DNA of 64,000 nt. It comes from Bimastos eiseni. Taxonomy: Eukaryota > Annelida > Clitellata > Crassiclitellata > Lumbricidae. The DNA is taken from contig OY365810.1 in the NCBI GenBank assembly GCA_959347315.1, positions 16,296,725-16,360,724 of the forward strand, written 5' to 3'. The first letter of the stretch is position 1. Every line of letters begins with the position of its first letter. Of the stretch, positions 35,521 through 47,722 are shown in pieces. The notes under the pieces are model-generated. The model made no database searches. It saw nothing but the letters and a program-made list of their open reading frames with translations, and was not told the origin of the DNA. Both the position numbers and the translations under genes were made by a program.

Positions 35521-37197
35521 AACATCAGGGTTTCAAGTATCTACCATATGAAAGAGGGTTCTGAAAAACCCATGTTTTTACTTTAAATTGTTCAGTTCTT
35601 GCATTGACCAGTTTTCTTTTGAGACACTTGAAGTAGTCACTTTTATTTACAAGGTTTAGTTTAGGTTTTGTTAAAAGTTGGTTACATGAATTTCTAAAGA
35701 ATTGGTGACTGTTGCAGTGCAACCCAGATGTATGTTATAGTTTGTAGCTGTTAGAAGTCTCTTGATTTATAAAGAAGAAATACAAAAATTATTTTAAGAG
35801 TTCATGAATTCTGTTCACAAGCTTTGCTAAGCTTTCATATGCTGTAAGTGATCACCTTTTCTGAAACTTAAGTAGGATTTTTCTTTCTATGCTAATGTGA
35901 TATTGTTTTGTTTGCCTTCTTATTGACTGTGAAATGGTGACTGACTTCACTTGCTGTACAGAATGTACTTCTTTCCTAATTTGGTGTGAAGAAATTGTTT
36001 TAAATGTGGTTGGCTGAGAGGAATTTGAGTCTGTCTTGATTGGGCATGGTGAAATTGTTTTTATGCACAGTGATTGGTTGTTGAAAATTAGTTCTGTCTT
36101 AATTGAACATAAAGAAATTGTTTCAGCCGAGATTGGCTGTGAGAAAATTGCTTCTATCCCTATTGGCTATGGATAAATTGCTTCAACTGTGAGTGGCTGT
36201 GGAAAAGTTGCATTCAGCCCAATTAGACTTGAGGAAACTGTTGCTTTGATGAAATTAGTGAAATGTTCTGCACATTGACTGGGCTTGAATGACTGTCGGT
36301 TTGATATTATTGGTGCAACTGTATTAAGTTTCTGTTTGACTGCCTTGAATGGTACTTGCAGGCTGAGCATGAATACTTCTGTTACTTTCCAATTGGACTT
36401 GGTCAGTGCAAATAGTTGCTCTTCAAATTCTAGTAAATTTGGATGCTTGTATGCTGTTGTTATTATAGTTGTGGATTAACCTGTCTGCAAAAACACGGTA
36501 GTATTCCTTTGTATCATAGCATTTTGCTACTTATCCTAACTAAGCACACTCTCAAATAAAAAGCCTTTTTTCATAATTTTAATCATTCCATTTGCCTTTA
36601 ATGTCACAGATTCTGTGCTGTACTATTCCTATTTCTGTGTTTTGCCTAACCATGTGTTCACGTATGTTTATTATGACTATTCAGATAGTGTCTTTGATTA
36701 TGTCAGATTATCAGCCTCAGATTATGTTTTTAACGGATTTAACAATTCATAACGCTGGTCAGAAATATTTAATTGAGCTGCATCTGATGGACGAGAACTG
36801 TGTTGAACTTTGTTGGGGCCTATATTGGGGGAAGAGTAATTAGCTTACTTTACAGCTACAGACTTAATTACTGCCTTTCATCATTGAGTTTAATGATTAA
36901 GTTTCATTAAGCTGTTTGTCAGAGTCTTGTAAATGCTGATAAAAATAAAGTGAATAATGTTACTGAATATGATAAGTTGTTCTGAAAAGGTTTGATTAAG
37001 CTTATTTTTATGTTCTATGATTGACTGATTTTTATTAGTTTTTAAACATGCTGCTTTATTAATGTCATTATCATTCATTTCCCTATGTGACTTCTGGCCT
37101 CTGATTGTGGAGACCATCATCATTAAGGCCTTTTTTCCTCTGATGTTACTTATTACTTCAAATGATCTTTTATCTTTTATACTTGAATTATATATCA

Positions 37198-37350
37198 CAG
37201 GGGGGTTCCTAACCAGAGGTGCACCTGGGGTGCAACAAGTCATTTCGGGGTTTGCAACAGAGAGGGAAATTATGAATTATAATAACATTATTGATAATAG
37301 ATTATAAATTGTTGAGCTGTCATAATAAGATTAGAAGTTTATTTCCATGC
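37198..37350. mobile_element. hAT-like MITE fragment, relative of 25253
   Basis: Starts caggggggttcctaacc, then cacctggggtgcaacaa and tatgaattataataacatt. These align to the reverse complement of the right half of 25253-25608. The other end was not found. Confidence 0.65.
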
Positions 37351-38009
37351 AGCATTTTAAGCCTATAAGCCTGAGGCTTGTAAGTGCCAGTTTCAATAGA
37401 AGAACGTTAGATGTATCCGAAAGACCCTATTAGCGAAAATACGTGGTTATTTCCAGTATTAAAAAATCCATTAGGATTAGCTAATGTTGAAATTATCTCA
37501 TTCTAAAAAAATTTCTTTTGAAGGTTAATTCAATTCAGTATGATAATAATGTAATCTAATAATTGTAGTGCTTACTAAGTTTACTTACTGAGCAGTATTT
37601 GTAAAGTTACAAGTGCAACTGGCGTCTTGCGCTATGGCCACATTATTTCGTTTATCACTTCATTGGTATCTGAGCATTGTGTTATTTTACTGTTTCATTG
37701 AAACATTGAAATGCAGTGCTGTCTGCAGGTATGACTGCAGTGCATGTCACTGTGTGGCATTCTATGCAGTTCAATTTATGGGTCAATAAGTAACAATTTC
37801 ACATATGCCTCTTCAATACTTTTGTAGGAAGTGCAAACACAGGTGAAGCATTTTCAATAGATGAGGGACCTAGAAAAGGTTAGGAACATCGTGATATGCA
37901 AGCACCTTGAATTGCAAAGAAATTTATGTAAGTAGATATGTATGTGTATAATAATTTTAAGTGTAATGTTATGCACAGGCACCTGTGTATCAAATCAGTA
38001 TGATTTGTG

Positions 38010-38232
38010 CGACATGGTGGCTGATCGGTTAAAGCTGTCGGCCCCTAACACTCAGTGTGCGCTTAGTGAGCAGATTCGACCCTCGTTCAAGGCTTCAATC
38101 ACTGTGTGTAAGGACCTTAAGCAAGTCCTTCGCGCACAATTGCTCTGCAGTACAACTGTAATTGCGCCGTTGAGGCATGAGCACTTCTGAGCAAATGATG
38201 TTAAAAGAAGGGCGATATCAAAATTAATTTCA
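38010..38232 (+). mobile_element. SINE family 1 copy
   Basis: A-box-like tggctgatcggttaaagctg; degraded B-box gattcgaccctcg. The body aaggaccttaagcaagtcct, tcgcgcacaattgctctgca and the tail agggcgatatcaaaatt align across about 215 bases to the copy at 63190. Confidence 0.87.
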
Positions 38233-40575
38233 AGATTTGTTACTGGCCAGAACTGTGGTACAGTGACCTGTTTCTGATCTTGCAATTGATTGCTTGCCCA
38301 TTCAGAGGCCTAAGAAAGGGCAGTGAGAGTCTCTCAAAGTCCTTATAGAGAACACGCTCAACCTTTGCTTACTCACTTTACTATGTATACATATATATGT
38401 GCATGCAACACATTCTATGGTCATTTAAGTGTTCTAATTATCATGATCTGTCCATTATGTGTTGTGTTTTGGACTCTAAACTTGGGGCATTTTATGAAGT
38501 TTGTGATTGGTCGCAAAGTTTTGCAGTCTGTCTTCTGTGTGGTGAGATCAGCTGGTCATTGAATGACTGATGCCGTGACAGTAGGCCTATGCAATTCAAT
38601 TAATGCCAGGAAACCATTGCCATTACCTGAAAATTAGCTCAACCTGACTCAACTTTTGGTTTGCAATTTGGAATGCACAGTGGTGTATTTTTTTATTTGA
38701 ATTAACTTCGACTTATTTTTATTGGCAAAGGTTGAGAGACAAGATATTCATTCCTTCGTTCATTTATATATTGCCATGTCTAGATTTCGGCTCTGAGGCA
38801 ATGTAGGTGCACTGATTATTGTGTACGAATTGACATTTTGGTACTCCTATTTTAGAAGGTATCCTGGTCTAAATTAAGCCTACAATTTCTTGTAATTATA
38901 TTCGTATGTTCATCCCTTTATGCTATGATATTCTAGGTAGTGTGTTATTTATTTAAGCACTTGGTGACTCATGCAGTCAGTGAATATTTATCTTGATCTG
39001 TGGCACTAATTCGTTAAGAGCCAAGACTCAGAGTCACGCAAGAGTGAAGATAAAACAGTGTGTTGATAAGAGGAGAGATTTTAATGTGTATGTAGATAGT
39101 GAGTTGGCTATTTGTGGCTTTCGTTGTTGAAGATGCCAAATATGAGGGACATGGCAGATGAAAATATATGATCCCATTGTTCTGTAGTATGATGCCATTA
39201 TGAGGACACAGATATCTAGTAAGCTGATCGGAAGTTTGCAATGTGTAGACTTCCACAATCCTCAGGACTTCTTTTTAGTTTGGGTTTGATTGTCCAGGTT
39301 TTGTACAAATTTGGTTTTTGTTCTCAACCTTTTCAAACCCTTTCTTGAACAGTTGTTCGATTGCTAGATATATTTTAGACATGAAAGATTTTGTAATTAA
39401 ACACATCACGTATTTCTCCTTTCAAATTACTGTGAGTAAAGCTGACAATGAACAATTGAAGCATGTAGCTAGATTGCGAGGGGTCCGTGTGCCCTACCCC
39501 ATTTTCCATTGGCACTTTCCACATGTGGTTAGCATTGCTGAAGACATTCTGCAGTTGATGTAGTGAGACTGCTTAGCTTTGACGAAATGGACCTCTTATA
39601 TTATTCTCTGATTGGACCGATTTTACTATTAGTATTATGGTTGTGGAGTGGAGATTGCCTGGAGATTAACTGAGGTAAAGCTCCTGGATGAAGGGCTCAG
39701 GCAAGACCTAAAAACGACGTGGTCTGATAACATAAAGTTATGGACTGGTCTATCATTTGATCTGTTACTCAGAGGGACGAGGAAAAAAATTCAGATGCAG
39801 CTAAATTGGTGGTGCAGCCAATTTAAAGTGCTAGGAAGACTGGACAATATTGTTTTTATATCATTTAGGAAGAGTTCTACAAAATAGTCTTGCTATTCTT
39901 ACTATCACTGGATCTACTGCTAATATTATTAATGAGTACTGCAAGTAATAGTTTTTTGCATAACATTCGGCAGTATTGCTCCTGGTTTCAGTGACATAAA
40001 ATATAACAAATGATTCTGTCAGCACCTGCTTTGAACTCAGACCTTTGTGGAACTATTATTGAATGCGATTGGAATGCCCTGGAGGAATCCAGGGGAGAAG
40101 GCAGGTTCTTGCTGGCCTTTATCATGGTACATGAATTCCAAGGAGGTGGTTTTTAAGATATCTGGCTGTTTGCTGTGTCACTTTGAAAGAACTGACGAAT
40201 TGGAGGCGAGAAAAGTTACAAGGTTTCTTTGGGGATCTGGGTGCCTGGTTTGGTACCACCAGTTACATCTAACTTTGTGGAAGTTATTTAGACAACAAAG
40301 GTCAGTCGTGGTATTAATCACAAAGCTAAAGAACTAATGAATCATGCAGAGTAGGCGCTTTTCAACTGCTCAATTGTATTGAGCAATTAATAAATGTTCT
40401 TGTGTGGATTAATCCAGAACTCTAAAGCGCTAGGAAGTATGCAACAGCTAAACACAGGCAAATAAAATGTATTTGATGCAGTGAAGGAATGTAAGTGGGA
40501 GACTTTAGCCGTGGGGTCCTATTGGTAAGAAACTGCATGCTTGATTGGATGTGCCACCTGAATGAGCGCTGCACT

Positions 40576-40667
40576 CGGCTGACCCTCTGCATCCCGCGGC
40601 AGAGAGCATCTGCTGCACAGCTGGCTGCCAGCTGTGCCCTCCTCAGCCTCTGAAGCAGATGCAGCCG
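40576..40667. ncRNA. Nested GC-rich hairpin (structure candidate)
   Basis: Three stacked stems. The inner 10-bp stem GCACAGCTGG (40615-40624) pairs with 40628-40637 around loop ctg. The middle 9-bp stem GCATCTGCT (40606-40614) pairs with 40654-40662. The outer stem CGGCTG (40576-40581) pairs with 40662-40667, sharing one base. It lies in a GC-rich island inside the AT-rich intron. It could be a structured RNA, a foldback element or chance; no family is recognised. Confidence 0.35.
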
Positions 40668-43082
40668 AACTCAGCACTCGGCTATATCGTGCCAACAGCT
40701 AAGAGAATTTTTTGAAGGTGTGTGGAGTTGAAAGTACTGAATGAAATTATTCTAGGGTACGTTGAGTGAAAATAGTTGAACTTTAGGTAGAGCATATTCT
40801 CAACTTATCCTTCATGTTCAGACAAAGTTCTATGACAGCCACACTCTCTACTCATAGATGTTTTGATACAATACAATTCATACACTGATTATAATCTGCT
40901 TGCTGTCTAATCGGTGTTTCACTACCTTGTAGACCAACTTAGCCTCGTCGTATATGGTTTGTTTTTCATAAAACAGTCATTATACCTGCAATTGTTACAG
41001 TTCTCTGAGCATATTCAGTGTCAGATTCAGATCGAGTCAGCAAAGACTATTATGGCCTGCCTGCGTGTATGGCCTCAGGCTTTAAGGTGATGAGTGCTGA
41101 TCATATGCTAGAGAGGGGACATATGCCCAGGGGACTGGTGATTTTTAGGGCCCTAAACTTTTTAAATACAATATTACAATCAGTTTAAACTTCAGGCACT
41201 CCAATATTACTTTACTTATCATTTTTTTTGCTATTGAACTTCCATTTACTCTGTCTAGGGGCTTGGAATTTCTGTGTATGATTTATGTGTTTTTAAATAT
41301 TACATGTAACTATACTTAAGATACAAACGTCTGAGGATTATTGTTAATTAATTATCATTTTTTGCTATAATATAACGTGCCCACTTCTGTCTAAGAGACC
41401 CATCACTGCTCTGTCTAGGGGCCTGGCATTTTTTCTGCCTAGGGACCCTGATTTTCTGATGGTGGGCCTAGTCATATGGTCCCTCTAAATCATCTTAAAC
41501 TGTAATATGATAATATAATTAATTGATTTCTTATGCCTCAAAAATATATTTAAAATAAAATGCTTTCTATTTTTCGTTCTGTGCATGTATATTTGAGCCA
41601 AATCTGCCTTCAGAGCAAAAATTAGTATTAGCTCCCTCTGATTTAAAAAAAATTCAGCTAGTTCAGCTTAAACATCTTGCAACTTAGAACTTTTTGTAAT
41701 GAGGACCATGTCCTACAATTTGTCAACAGTTAGCAAGTCTGTCTACTCTGTGGCTTGTTCTTAGGTCTAAGCTGTCAGTCAGGCAATCTGTGAAGAAACC
41801 AGTTAATCAGTGAAGAAACCAGTTAGTCAGTGAAGAAGCCAGTTAGTCAGTCAGTCCTTCAGTCAGTCAGTGAATTAGGCGTGTTTTACTTCACTGTATC
41901 TTCTGTGGAGTAAACAGCATATGCATGCTTTGACTTCATAACATAATATTTTAATTAGTTGTTGAATAGTATTTGGTTCATTTTTCAGTTCACTTGGTCC
42001 TTCCAGATCTTTTTCCTATTATTTGGGTTAGGGTTAACCCCCATGACATTCTTGTCAATGTGTTGCGAAAAACCCCATGGGGTGTGTTTGCCACCACCTG
42101 TTCTTTGTGTCAGTAGAATCATGTTGTGCCAAAATGATTGCTGGAATTAAATTCATATGTTCCATAGCTCAATTTAACCCTGGGGGGGTTGTTTTGACTG
42201 GAGGAGGTTTTCTTGGATAGGATAGGTTAGGGTAGGTGTATTAGAGAATTTGAGGTACAGAGTAGGTGACACTGTCCATGAGCGGCCCCTATGTCACTGA
42301 CTGCTGTATAGGCCAGCAAAGTTCCTTTTGGTTATATTTGTCTGCTGTATAGATTGAGAATTTCTGCAGCACTCCAACTTCTGTATATATTTAAGCAGCA
42401 TCTTTAGCTGCATTTTTCTTTTTAAATCACCAATAAACCTACTTTATATATTTCAAATCGTAGATGCAGAACAGAATTCATGGGAAACTTTTTTCAGATC
42501 CTGGCAAAAGGTGATAGAAAAAACCCAAGAAAGCAGCTGTAGGTTGATTATTACATACTTAAAATTATGTGGAAAGAAAGGCAAATGAATTTTGTAGAAA
42601 CAGATAAGGATTTAAACGGGCCTATATTATATGAAGGGCGGAGAAAGAGATGGTTTATCTTAGAGTGCAGGGGAGCTGGTAATTGGACAGATTACTAGCA
42701 TTTTTCAATTTATTTCTTCCATGTGATTAGACAGAATGTCAAAGCCCCACCTAGGGAACGACTGGTGATGTATTGGGTTCCGTACGCTGCAGAGGTGAAA
42801 GGAGGTGGTCATGAATGTCAATTGAATATTTGCTTTCGCAGTGGGCCTACCATTTGGGTGGCATCTGTGCTGCTGCTGTCAGGTTCCTTCCCAAGTTGTT
42901 CTCCTTTGTAAAATCAGAGAGTTCCCCACTTAGCAGAGAGCTGAGGTGATTGTGTAGGACTTGTAGAAATATGATGAAGATGAGGAGGAGGAGATCAAGG
43001 AAAATAACAAAAACAAAAGACAATAGTGGGTAGAGGAGGAATATGAATGATGAATATTAAACTGGAGTTGAAGAGGGAAGAT

Positions 43083-43300
43083 TGTTATTATTATTTATTA
43101 TTACTATGGTTATTATGATCATTATGATTATGACTATGATTATAACAATAATAATAATTATTATTACTTTTTTTATATTATTATAATCATTTATAATTAT
43201 TATTATTTATTATTATTTATTATTATTTATTATTATTTATTATTATTTTTTATTATTACTTTTTTATTATTTATTATTATTATTATTATTATTACTGCTG
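43083..43300. repeat. (ATT/TTAT)n microsatellite
   Basis: About 200 bases of ATT and TTAT repeats with TGATTA variants. Confidence 0.9.
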
Positions 43301-43844
43301 TTATAAACAAATTTGTTTCTTTGTAAAGCTGAACTCGTATACAGACTAATTAATTAGATTCACTGTTTTGAGATAGCTGTGCCCATAAGCTGCCATTCAG
43401 TCCTGGATTATTCCAATTTGAGGTTCCTAAGATGGAAAGGCAGTTTCAAATTTGTTGCATGACCAATTCGCTTGGGGCAGATCTGATGACAGCGTTTTTG
43501 TGAGGCACCAAAAGGCGCTATATTAAATATCTTGATAAGATATATTCCTACTCCTAATGTTCTCTTATCTTTCTTCTCAGTGCCCAGATCTTGGAGTTGT
43601 CCTATGATTTAGTCAGCATTGTCTGCCACGCATCTTATTACCACCTCCATCATATCCACACCATTCGCCGCTATTCACGACCATAGTTGCACCAGGGTGG
43701 ACATTAGTTGCACCATTGTTGCTGGACGAAAGTAATGGTCAATATTTCGATATTTCATTATGTTCTTAATGCTGCTGTCGATCTTATTGGAAGTGTCCTC
43801 GCTTTCTTCCTATGTATAATATATTCGTTTATTGAAAGAATAGG

Positions 43845-44255
43845 TTGTGAGACCACACCGAGATAGGCTACGGGTTACACTGGATACACTGCACTGGCTC
43901 CCCATCCAGCACCATATTCAGTTTAAGAACCTAACCCTTGTTTGCATAAATTTGTCACCTATGATTTCAGTCTCCACTGTCCTAGGCCAAGATGCCCTTA
44001 GTTCAGTTCCCATGAACTTCTGACTATCTCTCCTATGAATACAGCTACAGTTTAGTTCAGAAGCTTTGTAGATGTTGTGTTCACCAGATGGAATTGACTT
44101 TCTTGGGAGTCAACTTCCTCGGTTTGTCCCTTTCACAGTTTCTTCTTAAGTGCCTGAAGTCTATTTTTTGACAATAATTTCACGAGCTTGGGTCGTGAGC
44201 GCCTCTGATGAGTTTTTTGTAAATGTCAGATTAAAATTACAACCATAGATTACAT
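43845..44255 (+). mobile_element. LINE (CR1/L2-like) RT relic with 3' tail
   Basis: One frame from about 43868 reads RVTLDTLHWLPIQHHIQFKN, matching the RT motif LHWLPI..RI.FK of CR1/L2-type elements, then LTLVCI. Frameshifts follow. The 3' part (gagcgcctctgatgag, aaatgtcag, aaattacaa) resembles the LINE 3' UTR at 15380 and 25090. Confidence 0.8.
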
Positions 44256-45710
44256 GTACATACATTCCATATTGCATGTACATACATTCCATATATACAC
44301 ATAGGCATGCCGAGGGGGCCCAGCGATATTGATGGGCCAGGGACGATCAATATGTAAAAAATATTATAATAAGTTAAATTTAGAAATTATGATTTATGCC
44401 TAGTTAAATATAAATAATAATTTATACATATATATGTTGTGAGGTAACTATGTTGGGTTAGCAGCTATTTAGGGACCCTCTGGAACAGGTGAGGATGTCT
44501 ATAGAGGAGGATGGGCTGGAGATATATCTGTCTCAAACTCGCCTTGGAGTCCCAGACAGATGTGTGGGGCTTACACAAATCTCCCCTTGTATATTTTGTA
44601 AGGCATGTTAGTTAATTCTTTGATAACTACTATAGTTTAATAGTTTAGGGGTGTGGGTGTTTCCTTGAACTTGATGTCTTGGACGTTTGAGGACTCTCGT
44701 GTGTGTTAAGTATTTTTGTTGCTGAATCTATTATATTATTATTTTGTTGCAACTTTCAATATAAAGATGAACCTTTTGACAAAGTGAAATTCAGTTGTAC
44801 GCCTTTTGCTAAAATTTTCATGCTGTATAGCTGTTCCAAACTGTATTTAACTGTTGGATTTGAATCTCTGGATATTCTTGGTGATAGATTGTACCATTAT
44901 GTAGAAAGAGAGCTTTTTGGGAGTTATTGCTAATTACTTCCAAGTAATGTTTTGTGCTTTACTTCGTTGTTTTTTTTAATGCTTTGTGATTGTATATTGG
45001 GCTCTCTTTTGCTGTTTCCGCCTATTTTCAAGGTGTTCATTGTAGTGGAACATTCTTCATACACCTTTATATTGCATGTTTTAAGAATTCTTTGAAGCTG
45101 GGATTTTTTAAAGAGTCAATGTAATAATTATGCATCATTCATGCAGTCTATAAAGATCTTAAATGGATTTCGCATTGAGCAGTAAAACAGCAGGAGACAA
45201 CGACGCACACGTCTTCAACTGAGGCGAGAATTTGATTTCCGTCGAAACGAAAAGCTTTCCTTTCTTGGTATTCTTACTGTTTGATCATGGACAAAGGTGT
45301 GTGGCTGATTTTGCGTGTGGTAATTAGTTCAGTTTATCATGAAAATAATCTTTCATTTTATTTTCTGTTGCTGACTTTGTGAGACTGCTTTGTGCTAGGC
45401 AAAATGATTTACTGCATAAGCGTTTTCAAGTTAAGATCAGTGCATACGTAAAAAATAGAATTAAATTTCCCTTTAGGTGAAGCTGAGCAGTCGCTTCAAA
45501 ACTCTAGAATATTTAATGCATGAAACTATTCATAAGAAGGAGAACAAATAATGTTACAAGGTGTGTCGGTTTGAATTTCTGTGGTTTTCTAGTTGACAGC
45601 TGCATAATGTCGGAAATGGTGTTCACTTTCATGCTCTGCAATTGTGTAGATTCTCTGAATATGTCTTTTTTAATTCACATTTAGCCAATCTCAAAGAGTT
45701 AGGTATGTAG

Positions 45711-45905
45711 TAGGAGCAGTAGTAGTACTAGTAGTAGTAGTAGTAGTAGTTACAGTTTAATGACACTGTGTGATGACAAAGATTATTAGCATCGCCCTCC
45801 TCCTTTACCGAGACTTGGGATTTGCGCTGTCAGATAAGGAACAGTGGCTGAGTTTAATTGGGTATGACGAATCCCTTTAAATATATTACTCTGTGCTTGT
45901 TAAAG
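45711..45905 (+). repeat. (GTA)n run and repeat family 3, copy 2
   Basis: A short (GTA)n run is followed by agtttaatgacactgtgtga, attagcatcgccctcctcct, ttaccgagacttggga and gaacagtggctgagttta, collinear with copies at 14985 and 52955. Confidence 0.75.
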
Positions 45906-46354
45906 CTGCTGGGACCAAATGTTTGAAGCTGTGCTGACAGGTGGGTGGGTGATGGTTGAAGTCGGGTGGTGGTTGGGTGGCAGCAAATGCTCATTGTCGC
46001 CACATAAATGCCTACCAGGCACCAACCATCGAGCCAGTCTAGCTGCAAATTAATATCGGATTAGTGCTAACAATTTAGACCGGATGACGATGCCAGTTTA
46101 GGGATTATTAGATTAGACTCTCTGTCGTCGATGCGTGTATAACGATCGGAAGAGTAGAACACAGAGACCGATGCCCTCCTCTGTTTCAGCTCTAGCAAAA
46201 GTGAAGCTGAAACTGACCTAGTCGTTGAAGCTGAAACCACGCTTGAATTATAGTTATTAGCCAGTTGCTAATGGATGCATGATAATGGATGACATTTGCT
46301 AACTTCAAATAAAAAAGTTGGACAACAGTAGGCTTATTCATTTATATGAAAATT

Positions 46355-46395
46355 TATGTAGCGTCCCTTCAAGGTTACTACTCAGGAGCGCTCCC
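46355..46395 (+). repeat. TATATAGCGCC-type repeat head
   Basis: atttatgtagcgtcccttca then aggttactactcaggagcgc matches the dispersed consensus. Confidence 0.7.
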
Positions 46396-46573
46396 TACTC
46401 AACCCCGGCTGAAAAGAAAAGTCTTAAAATGTAAAATGCATCTGAATGAACCCTAGGCATAAGATGCAATGATTTTCGGTAACTCTTTCTATGCCATTGG
46501 GCCAAAAACAGAGAAAGCGCAATGCTGTCTAATTGTAGTTCGAATGTTTAAACATGTATTAGTCCATGTTGTG

Positions 46574-46574
<1 letters not shown>

Positions 46575-46638
<64 letters not shown>

Positions 46639-46640
46639 CA

Positions 46641-46671
<31 letters not shown>

Positions 46672-46672
46672 T
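46575..46672. repeat. (TG)n microsatellite
   Basis: Two long GT runs interrupted by atacatc; potential Z-DNA former. Confidence 0.95.
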
Positions 46673-47084
46673 CATCTGGGCAAATGCATGCAATAGGTAA
46701 AGGATAGTTTACAATGGTCTTACAATGGAACGTGTGTGGATGCTCTCATTTCGTGTGCTTCAGTGGATAAATCCTAGGTCTTGGACACTGGACTAGTACA
46801 TTGCGTAACTTAGAATTTACTTCTCAGCTGTCACTCTATTGTACTTCATGACAGAGGAGACACACATATGTGGACAGCTTACAAGGGATTCAGAGTTACG
46901 AGATGAGGTCTGCTTAGCAGGTGAGATTCGAAACTGAACCTATGCATCTGTCAAGCAACTTCAACAAGTATTGGCAACTGATGGGAACAGAGAAGTTTGC
47001 AGTCAAGCTGTGCATTTTTTTAACAGGCTATGAATCAAAGCGAATTCAGTGAAGTTCTGACACTTGCGAGAGGGTGGGCAGCTG

Positions 47085-47282
47085 TGCAGCCCTCGTGGTC
47101 TTTCTATGCCCAATGACTGTGTTTAGTCAGCGTTGTCAGTTTACAAATGAGTTCACTTGGGGCTCAAGTGGAGCAGATCTCTTGCTATATCTTTCTGCCC
47201 TGATAACATTTGAACCCATGACCTTTTGGGATGACAGTTGGGCTTTGTAACAAATAGACTATCGTTTGCACCCTCCATAGGA
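47085..47282 (-). mobile_element. SINE family 2-related, antisense
   Basis: The reverse complement begins gatagtctatttgttac (A-box region) and has catgggttcaaatgttatca then gggcag as B-box region. Confidence 0.65.
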
Positions 47283-47409
47283 CTATACAGTATACAAGCT
47301 AACAGTTTGTTGTCAAGCTGTGTGACTCCTGAGCTACCCTAACACTCTGTAGTCATACATGTAGCTGCCTCTCAGGATTAGTTAAGAAACAGCTTTTCTT
47401 CATCTAAAT

Positions 47410-47722
47410 GAGGCGTCAAAGAGCCAGCCCTAGGGGGGACATTTCTGGCCCGCCAACTATATATTTCTTGCCTTCTTGCCCTCATAGCCATGTCTAAAGA
47501 CAATACAATTGAAATAAAAGGTCTAATTTGTCATTTTTAAGGCTTTATGAGTTTTCCGTGATGTGTATCAGAATCTTGCCTTCAAGGCTTAATTCAGCTG
47601 TTTGTATGGCACCCTCCAATATCCACCTTACCCATTTTCCTATGCGCCTTCGCTCTCTTGCTCGCCACTTGCTGGAAAATGTTGCTACTGGCCCGTCAAT
47701 ATAAAACTGTTTCACACCCCCG
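47410..47722. mobile_element. hAT-like MITE, about 313 bp
   Basis: Left end gaggcgtcaaag; right end read inward cgggggtgtgaaacag, a CAGGGGTGTCAAA-like hAT terminus. Both ends carry subterminal tggcccg. Flanks atctaaat (47402-47409) and atctacat (47723-47730) match at 7 of 8. Confidence 0.7.

Noticed and set aside
46469..46696. Cys/Val repeat frame
   Set aside because: Translation of a (TG)n microsatellite.
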